Origin: Fallopia convolvulus
Lineage: Eukaryota > Streptophyta > Magnoliopsida > Caryophyllales > Polygonaceae
Assembly: GCA_964016875.1 (NCBI GenBank)
Contig: OZ024726.1
Coordinates: 53,747,325-53,811,324, forward strand
DNA length: 64,000 bases
Reading direction: 5' to 3'
Both the position numbers and the translations under genes were made by a program. Positions 56,270-64,000 of the stretch are shown here, one piece after another. The notes below the pieces were generated by a model. That model had not been told where the DNA came from and made no database searches. It worked only from the letters and a program-made list of their open reading frames with translations. Each line of letters begins with the position of its first letter. The first letter of the stretch is position 1.

Positions 56270-57890
56270 ATTTAGGGTGTGATGTACTTGTGCTAATGTT
56301 GGTTGTTGAATGCATAATAATATACCGAATTATATTGTGTCATTGTGTTGATTTTATATTTATGGCAAAGTTTGATGTGTGATTTTATGTCTATGTTTTC
56401 TCATTATGTTGGCGCTAGAATAGTTAAGTAAAAGACCGAATTATATTGATGTTTAGGGTATAATACATCATGGTGGTTCACGAGGAAGGTATTAACTTTA
56501 CATGGCTATACATATGAGTAACTTTACATGGCTATACATATGAGTAACTTTACATGAATACACATATACTAGGAAAAAGGCTACCCACAAGCTAAAGAAT
56601 CTTCCTTTCAAATCACTTCCAAAGATTTGTTATTACCAAAGCCAAAAGAAGTCCAACATGCCATCATTTGTGCACCTATCAACCTGAAAAAACAAAACAA
56701 ACTTGCACACCATGCTGTCACGAGACAATAGTAGTCTAAACACCCAAAACCTGCAAAAACATATATGTCACGAGCAAAATAGTACTACATAACCATACAC
56801 ACATGCATTATTCATTACACAACATCACAATGTTTGATAGTGCATCCGTTCACCACACAAAACTCGCACACAACAATTAAAAACCCGAATCCATCATTAA
56901 ACAAAACAGCGTTGTCTCAAATAACACAATAATAGTAACGACATCAACTGAAGTTAACATAACAAGCAGAGATAACAAAGATGCTAGGTGATGGTGCATG
57001 CATAGAGCTTCCACGCCAGTCGAAGTCAAGACAACCTTGCATAATTACAAAAGTAGAAGTGTTATTGCATTGAATGGGTATAAAAAAACATACTTTTGGA
57101 GGTTTATTGGGCAGAAAAAATTCAGTCCATGAAGGTAAAAAAACAGTGCAATTTTACACTGATTTGTACCCCCCAAAAAAGGAAAAAAAGCAACAAAAGG
57201 CTGCACATCGAGGAATGTGCAACGCTGCTGCATAGCAGACCATTTGATTCTTCAAAGCTAAACACAATTCCAATGAAACTGTTGCATAGCAGACCATGAT
57301 TGCACCCTTGCATGTCAGCCTAAAAACAGTAAAAAGACTGGCCAAAATAGATACCAAAAATGTCCCTTCTCGTGCACCAACACAAAACAACTTAACAATG
57401 ACCATAACTTAACAATAACCAAACTCCATTTGTGTTCCAATTGTGCTCTTATCACCCAAACTGAAGATACCAAAAATATGTTATATTTGACCACACGTTG
57501 TACTTGATCATGTTAATTGTGCTCTAACCACATTATTAATGGTTATGTAGATAGTTTGAACAAAAAAATGGTTATATAGATATGAACTTGATCATGGATT
57601 AGACTGTTGCAATAATTTTTATAACAAGTTCAAAGTTTTATGGTGGTAGTATATGTTAGAATATCTGAATTTAGTGAAAAACAAAGAAAGAGGGAAAAGA
57701 GAGCTCGAGAGAGTTTGTTTTTCATTAACCAGTAGTTGTTAATTTTTCCATACAAACTGTTCCTATTTTTCCATGTTAATCACCCAAACTGCATGTGAAA
57801 GGAGCTGGCCATGCAAATTTTTCCATGCACAAATCTTCTACCTATAATGTATGTAACCTCTTCAACTCAAATATGGCTTGAAAATGCACA
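56270..57890. other. Transposon interior / intergenic
   Basis: AT-rich. 56492-56560 holds 2.5 copies of TAACTTTACATGGCTATACA. 57225-57295 has two copies of TGCATAGCAGACCAT. No gene recognised. Confidence 0.4.
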
Positions 57891-57893
57891 TAC

Positions 57894-58520
57894 CTAAGAT
57901 GATGACTCCCCACGACGCCAGCTGGGTCCAGCCTCGGATGCCACACTCTCTTGAGGATTTCCTTCCTCATCTTCATCACCGTTGTCCGGTGCCTCATCAC
58001 CATTGTCCACCCCATCCGGGGGTTGTCTTGCACCCCAAACAATTGCTCCCACAACAGGCTAAGTTTCAAGTCTACCCCCTTTAACCCAAAACCGCTTGAC
58101 GCGAGGGCATTGCTGCAATATGAGAGGTAAAATTCCTTAGTTATTTATATGTAAAATGATGAACAACAAAAAATTGACATGAGCGAAAACAAACCGTTAT
58201 CATCCGAGCCCACCATGCTGCATCACCCTGGATTTTCCCCGTGGTCAAGTCCTAGTGATCCTGACCTCCAATCTTCTTGAACCGACATCAGGCACGCCAT
58301 TGGGTCCGGTGGAAGTCCAAGCGAAACTTGAGTTCGATGTTAGCCCTCCTATGGCCAGTTGCATCATAGAATTGGTTCGCCAACTCCAAAAAATGTATGG
58401 GTTGATGAGGATAAATTCTCTCCCTCCTAATGGCAGGGGGAGGGCAAGGTTGAGAAAGACCTTGTCTAGGTCAAGTGTCCAAACGAAATTATTAGCCATC
58501 TGTTCAAGGTATGACAACAT
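57894..58520 (-). pseudogene. Second Myb/SANT-like protein, degenerate
   Basis: Minus strand. Exon ~58499-58190: ANNFVWTLDLDKVFLNLA, then after a shift FLELANQFYDATGHRRANIE, LKFRLDFHRTQWRA, CRFKKI, DLTTGKIQGDAAWWARMI, the Myb_DNA-bind_3 pattern (W, W, then GK-I-x-x-x-D-x-W-W). A second exon from ~58114 gives KRFWVKGG, then an acidic tail DNGDEAPDNGDEDEEG and a Ser-rich end at 57894. At least one frameshift and three stops. Compared with 53763 it is a different subfamily. Confidence 0.65.
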
Positions 58521-59134
58521 TATAATGTAGCTAATAAATAGTTATAGAAATAGTACAAACATGAACTTCATCAAAGGAGGAGAACATACCTTCGAATCTT
58601 CCTTGCAAGGAGAGGTTTTTTTGTGGGTGGTTGAATGAAGGAGAGTGGATGGGGTGTTGTTGTATATAAAGGTTGAAAAAATCATTATAATAACCAAAAA
58701 GTGAATACCTTATAAATATAAAATACTATACATGTCAAATTAGAATCTCCATACATAAGGAATTGTGCATTATATAGTAATAATATGATAAGTTACTTTT
58801 TGTGTCATTCTCATAACCAATACTCATCTAAAATGTTACTTTGTATACACCATTCCTAGCAACAAATCAAGATGTTTTTATGAATCTACATTTATGTTAC
58901 TTTTAATTATTATATGTTACTTTGTATACATTATTCATCATTAAAAACTATGTCACCCACATCCTCCCCGTAGAACTACAAAATATGCGATATTGGTATG
59001 TATGAGAACTATAAGATTATAATTGTCACTCACACCCTAAACAGAAAATAAGCCAAGAAAGGGAATAGTAAATTACAATTAAATAACCATAACAAGATAG
59101 AATGAGTCTTCATTGACAGCAAGCACACATACAT
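58521..59134. other. AT-rich, no gene
   Basis: Between two minus-strand relics. No coding sequence or repeat boundary seen. Confidence 0.35.
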
Positions 59135-59668
59135 CTAAATTCCAAAGAAACTTAACAAGATACACATAATAAAGGGAAACAGATTATATAGATAAACGAG
59201 AAACACCAGGCACATGAACATGAGGGGAATGTTGCACATTTTCCAATGGGTAACAGCTTGGATTGCCTTGTCATGCTCCAAGGCACGCTCGATTGTACAG
59301 GTTGACAACTCTTCAATGAGTTCAACCTGCTCATCAGTCTTGTGAACCTGTGCATGGAGGCTCGTTTCCAACAACGCCACATACCTCTTAGCGTCATCAG
59401 CTCGATGCTTATGACGCATTGCTACTTCATGTAGACGTTTGCATCATGGTTGCTCGCTTAAATTCCGGTGAAGTAGTTGTTCCTCCTCCTCATCAGAATT
59501 GAACTGTTGAAAAAAAAACATTGAATTTAATCCCTAAACAATTGATAGTGATGTGTTTGATGAATATTGAGGAACAAGTATGTTAAAGTTTACCTCTTCA
59601 TTATAAAATTGGTCATTCAAGAGCGCCAAATTATCACCTTCTTCACTCCATGAATCTTGGGACACCAT
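59135..59668 (-). pseudogene. Coiled-coil protein with C-terminal membrane anchor
   Basis: Exon 1 59668-59594 (ATG, MVSQDSWSEEGDNLALLND ...) joins by GT-AG to an exon from 59503 to the stop at 59135. The second exon starts with acidic NSDEEEEQLL, then has one in-frame TGA (near 59447), then a helical charged segment (HRADDAKRYVALLETSLHAQ, DEQVELIEELSTCTIERALE) and a ~30-residue hydrophobic end (LMFMCLVFLVYLYNLFPFIM). It looks like a tail-anchored protein with a coiled coil. I do not recognise the family. The single stop may be a mutation or a mis-read intron. Confidence 0.5.
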
Positions 59669-59669
59669 A

Positions 59670-60790
59670 GTTGTGCACAATCCCTATACAAACGAGGATT
59701 TATCAATGCACTAGTTAGAAGACAAAATTCAGCGGTTTCATCAACTAATTCTCCTTAACCACTGAAAAAAACTTACCATTCACATAATTGATACGCCTTA
59801 TACTGTGTTATAATGCTTGCCAAATAACTACCAATTACAATAAAAAATGAGTCAAGCACACAACAAGGCTCAACATCATCAAACACACATCAAGCTCAAC
59901 TAATCATTTCAAGTTGTTAAATTCTTACAATAAGAAAATCCAAATAGGCTATTCAACATCAAACACCCAACAAGCATCACTTTGTTTTTTGACCAAAATC
60001 AGTATATCTCCAACTTGGTCTCATTCAAAATCCAACCTCATTCTACTAATGACTTGGTCTCATTCAATTTTAGTGATTCCAGCACCTCACAATCACCCGT
60101 GTTTGCCCAAAATCAGTATATCTCCAATTTTAGTGATCTCATTCATTCAATTTTAGTGAATGAATGAGTATATCTCCAATTTTAGTGAAGCATTTTCAGC
60201 ACTGAAAGCCTAGCAACCAGAAAACCCTAGCACGAGTTTCAGTTTGCCCAAAATCTGTATATCTCCAATTTTAGTGGTCTCATTCATTCAATTTTAGTGA
60301 TCTCATTCAATTTTATTTGACCAAAACCAGTATTTCTTCAATTTTAGTAATTCCAACACGAGTTTTTCAGCACTGAAAGCCTAGCAACCAGAAAACCCTG
60401 GCAATCCAGCCTCATTGCATAACTAATTACTTGAGCTCGATGCTCGATGCCTAGAAACCAGAAAACTCTAGCAATCCAACCTCATTTTGGTCTCATTTAT
60501 CAAATTCAATCAACAAATGGATGTGAAAACCATATGAACATGAAAATCCAGAGAACGAGGCCAAAAATTCGCGGCACAAACAACAAATTGATAGTTTGAT
60601 ATGGGTTCCAACACTTGTAAGCATGGGTTTCAATCAAAACAATGGAATCGAGCTAGCTCGATGCTAAATCTAGCTCCCTAAAACCACAACGAAGGTGGAT
60701 CGACATAAAATAGAGGCAAAAATTCAAGGTTGAGCACTTACCTTCAACTGGCAGCTCCGGCCGCGCAAATCGCCTCTGAAGTCGCCGAAC
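59670..60790. other. Non-coding with ATTTTAGTGATYTCATTCA repeats
   Basis: 59990-60390 repeats AGTATATCTCCAATTTTAGTG at least four times with CTCATTCATTCAATTTTAG, plus a duplicated AGCACTGAAAGCCTAGCAAC (60197, 60370). Low-grade tandem repeats; no protein product. Confidence 0.6.
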
Positions 60791-61030
60791 TCCTAGGGTT
60801 TGTTTTCAATTTTGTGGATAATGGCTTCTAGTGGTATTGAGAGGGAATTTTTGTGGGATTTTTGAGAAGCTAGGGGAGCATTTCCAAAAGAAGCTCGGGG
60901 GGAGGAGGGGGCGAAAAGTAGCGTCATTACGCTAGCTGGATCTGATTCCGCTTCTGGAGCCCATTGCTGCCGAATGCCCTCTTCGCTCAAAAACACTCCA
61001 AACGCGGCCTTTTCCACTCCAAAACGCTAC
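60791..61030. other. GC-rich block, possible transposon end
   Basis: Sharp rise in G+C with AACACTCCAAACGCGGCC near 60990. Such CAAACGCGGCC/GGCCGCGTTTGG strings are common at PIF/Harbinger and hAT ends, but I found no inverted partner on the left. Confidence 0.3.
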
Positions 61031-62866
61031 ATCCGAGTGGAGCCTGAGAGATATGCTTGAAATTACTCTATGTTGTCTTCATCATTTTTAAAGTGATTTT
61101 CATCACCATATTAAAAGATATTCTTGATTCTTACTCTTTATTGTAATTATCATGTGCATTTGATTTTTTTTGTGGTTGCTTGATATTGCTAATAATAGAT
61201 AATCATAAATATTCAATATATTATATATATTAATTTTCATATTTGATATTTTGTGAGTGATATTCATTGTAATCAACAATGATATTCCTAAAAATTAGAT
61301 AGTAATATTCATGTAATTGAATTATGACATTATTGCCATAAAATGTATTGTTTTTTAAAAGATTTTATGTATTGTTACAAATATTTATCTACTCTATCTT
61401 TATTTGAAGGTTGCAAATGGTCGAAAATATCGAAGAAAGTTGAGGAAGATGGAGTATACATAAGGGCAATGAATTATCATCATACATTTATTAGTTTTTA
61501 TTCGTGAGATTTGTACTTAGGTGATTATATTCACCATATTAGCTAGCGATATTCATGTAATTAGTGATCATATTCATCATATTAGCTAGTGATAACTCGG
61601 TGGTCATATTCACCACATTATCTAGTAATATTCATGCAAATGAGCGATCATATTCATTGTATGAGCCTATTATATTCATGTAATTGAATGGTGATATTCT
61701 TATCATTAAATGATAGCTTTTCAATTCAAGTTGTATATATTGTTATGTTAATTGATATTCACAATTTTATATATCAATATTCGTTGAAGTTGATATGATT
61801 GTTGAAATTAAAATGAGATTATATAATTACTAATGATCATATTCATTATAACAAATGTAGATATTCATTGTGTATTACGTCGGTATTCATTTGGCAGCAT
61901 GCAATAATGAAGATAAAATAATTATGTCGATATCAATTAATTAGAAAAAAATAATATATATGATTAAAATTAAAAACATGTCAAATTGATTGATAATTGA
62001 AGAAATACAATATCTAAAAATATATTTTTACGTGAATTTTTTGGCCTGATATTAAATATTTCCTTTTTAATGTTTTTTTAAATTACTCAGTTGCTACTTT
62101 TAAAGAATATGAATTTATTTTGGCAAATGAAATCTACTATAGTAATATTCACCCCCGTTTCACTTAAAATGGAACATCAAGTCTAACCATTAATCAATTC
62201 TAATCCAATGCACTATATTCAACCTCACTTTCTACTATAAAATCCTTTCTGTCGGAACCTCCCCCGATCATGTAATTCAACAAATATATAAACTTATAAT
62301 ACTAAATACCGATGAATTATAGAGGCAAGATGTCGATGTCTTTCCTTAATTCTAAAAGTCTTTTGCAGTGTGACGCTTTTATAGCGCTCTGAATGTCAGG
62401 ATACAATTACACCAATCTCCTACTTTACACAACCCAAACGCAAGAGTCTAACGAACCAAAGACTTGTGTGCACTCTCAGACTTCATGATTTTGAAGAAGA
62501 TAGGAAGGATGATATTTTCAACGTACGTTTGAATGAGTGGGCGACAATTCTAATTCTATTTTGCTGATAAACATCCACTTTTAAAAGAACGTGACTTGTT
62601 TTTCCAACTGATCAGATAATCAAGGGATCACCCTTTGACTTATTTTTATCACACATCAACATGGGTTAGGCCTAATTTCAATGTCCTACAACCCTAATGG
62701 GTCAGACATTTCACATTTAATAATGAACTTTATTTTATTTAATAAAATAAGTTCCAACATTAATCTCTTTATAATTAGCCCATAATTTTTTTTGGATCGG
62801 GTTTAGCATATCAATCTGTTTTACCTATACACCTAAATATTGAAAAATGGAGTCAGGCCGAACCCC
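61031..62866. other. AT-rich, ATATTCAT-rich region
   Basis: 61190-61890 repeats ATATTCAT/TGATCATATTCA many times, similar in style to the MULE-like arms at 26.7-27.3 kb. 62160-62860 is unassigned. No gene. Confidence 0.4.
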
Positions 62867-62963
62867 CTCTGATACCGTGTTAAATTCTCCTGCTCTGATA
62901 CTATGTTAAATTCTTCCGCCCTGACACCATGTTAAATTCTCCCGTTCTGATACCATGTTAAAT
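62867..62963 (-). repeat. Fourfold LTR-end plus primer-binding-site repeat
   Basis: Four ~26-bp units; on the minus strand each is AATTTAACA followed by TGGTATCAGAGC or a 1-2-base variant. TGGTATCAGAGC is the usual initiator-Met tRNA primer-binding site of copia elements, and TTTAACA is the end of the adjacent LTR. Confidence 0.8.
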
Positions 62964-63142
62964 CCCAATGAGTTGTGATTAGACGGGTGATGTGTCAAAA
63001 ATTTAAACCATTTTACATATGAGATCGAGATTTATTTTCTAACCTAAAAACTTAAACTTATAGGTAGAGATTCACCCTTCCTTATAAATGGTGTTTAGAT
63101 GATTTTGGTCAATGTGAGATTGATGATAGTTGTTCTCCAACA
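62956..63142 (-). repeat. copia LTR (187 bp), minus orientation
   Basis: On the minus strand starts TGTTGGAGAACAACTATC, ends GGGATTTAACA, and is followed by a primer-binding site, so this is a 5' LTR. No coding region follows within the next kilobase. It is a solo LTR with a short internal stub. Related to 44331-44476. Confidence 0.72.
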
Positions 63143-63760
63143 TTGCATGTAATTTTGTGAAAATGCATATGGCTCACACAAAAAGGTTAAAACAAATAAT
63201 TCAATATATATAATACATGATATATGGATAATTTTATTATATTTTCCATGGAACAAATGATTTTGTGAGAGAACTTGATGTGAAATAAGAAGAATCAAGT
63301 GTAGGATCAAAGATTCAAGTCTCTTGACGCAAAGGAAGAGATAGAGAATGAAGGAGATGGAAAAAGGGCGGTAGAAGGATTTGCAACTTTAAAGAGATGT
63401 TACTCACTTTTTAAGAGTTGAGAGATCAACATTAATCCAAGGTATGAATCACTTGGACAAGAAAAAATCAATGAGAGATGCTTGATATATCCACAAGAAC
63501 TCAACAAATGAAACTCAAGAACAAACTATAAGAGAAGACTCTTTGCTTTGATTCAATTCAATATTCAAGGTTGTCTTACAATGGAGGAGGGGACACCCCT
63601 TTATAGCTCTAGGAGAAAGTCCAATTCATGCATCCAATGGAAATTTCAAATGCAAAGCAATGCACCTAAGAGATACATGAATGAGATTTAACTTTCTACT
63701 CCTAAATGCACCATAGTGTTCACATTAGTCTTCAAGACTTCAATGAATGTGAATAGATTA
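63143..63760. other. Intergenic, nothing assigned
   Basis: A-rich, with a TATA-like TTTATAGCTC around 63600. No gene or repeat boundary recognised. Confidence 0.35.
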
Positions 63761-64000
63761 CTAGTTGTACCCGTCGTTCCATTCACGACTACGATTCGAT
63801 ATTTTATAGATATTAATAAATAAAAATATAATATAAATTTTAATGTAAGTAATTTATTACTCGTAATTGTACAATTTTTTAATTTTGTTCGGAATCAAAT
63901 AAAACGAATCAAATATAAATTATTAAGTTTAAAGTTGAGAATAAAGATAGATTATTAAGATAAAATAATATATATTTCTCTTTTTCCTTAATGATATTTC
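63761..64000 (-). mobile_element. Helitron 3' end, running out of the window
   Basis: On the minus strand ends GGGTACAACTAG then host T, with a short hairpin (TCGT / ACGA) just inside. Same layout as the Helitron end at 28988 (CTAGTTGATGTACCCG versus CTAGTTGTACCCG on the plus strand). The element continues beyond 64000. Confidence 0.68.

Noticed and set aside
58255..58530. Plus-strand 91-codon ORF
   Set aside because: Antisense to the Myb/SANT-like relic, whose aromatic and WW landmarks are on the minus strand.

Overview
This is plant nuclear DNA, most likely from a eudicot. It has AT-rich intergenic DNA, GT-AG introns, a split organellar RNase P gene, sulfated-peptide precursor genes and dense nested transposons (Ty1/copia, gypsy-type solo LTRs, hAT MITEs, Helitrons, MULEs, PIF/Harbinger). 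Species cannot be fixed from sequence alone. All coordinates were read by eye, so ends described as approximate may be off by tens of bases.

Host genes. (1) 304-4916, + strand: five-exon PRORP (protein-only RNase P), intact, 581 residues, with a hAT MITE in intron 1. (2) 7637-8165, - strand, and 42968-43947, + strand: two small multi-exon genes with a signal peptide, an acidic variable region and a C-terminal 13-residue motif D-Y-x7-P-x-H-N. This is the signature of GLV/RGF/CLEL root-growth-factor peptides. Their exons are too short for ORF finding, and they are the main coding discovery here. (3) 24411-25270, - strand: damaged phytocyanin (early-nodulin-like) gene whose 3' end has been tandemly multiplied. 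(4) 50114-50913, - strand: unidentified multi-pass membrane protein interrupted by one frameshift.

Mobile layout. 9.9-18.0 kb: hAT-type MITE, then a young, structurally complete Ty1/copia element (10919-17594; two 374-bp LTRs, about 3 differences, TSD TTTAT) with gag and pol as separate ORFs. 21.3-23.6 kb: 3'-truncated Helitron carrying a hAT MITE. 26.65-37.58 kb: a three-level nest. Two inverted ~640-bp arms resembling a FAR1-type MULE enclose a Helitron (28988-35495, - strand). The Helitron encloses a 3.3-kb Pack-MULE-like element (31590-34883, perfect 9-bp TSD) holding a captured GPR107/CAND-like exon, an RNase H fragment and a 1-kb GTCATCA/TGATGAC array. 38.3-41.7 kb: 2975-bp solo LTR followed 14 bp later by a hAT MITE. 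44.3-52.1 kb: a dead minus-strand Ty1/copia element broken by a hAT MITE, a 1669-bp solo LTR and a tandemly duplicated ~1.8-kb segment holding the membrane-protein gene. 53.3-61 kb: degenerate PIF/Harbinger genes (Myb/SANT-like ORF, DDE transposase) followed by minus-strand relics: a second Myb/SANT-like gene and a coiled-coil protein with a C-terminal membrane anchor. 61-64 kb: AT-rich DNA, a copia LTR with a fourfold primer-binding-site repeat, and the 3' end of another Helitron running off the window.

The genes do not form an operon or pathway. The host genes are isolated islands, and most of the remaining sequence can be assigned to transposon insertions, many with readable target-site duplications that give their relative order.
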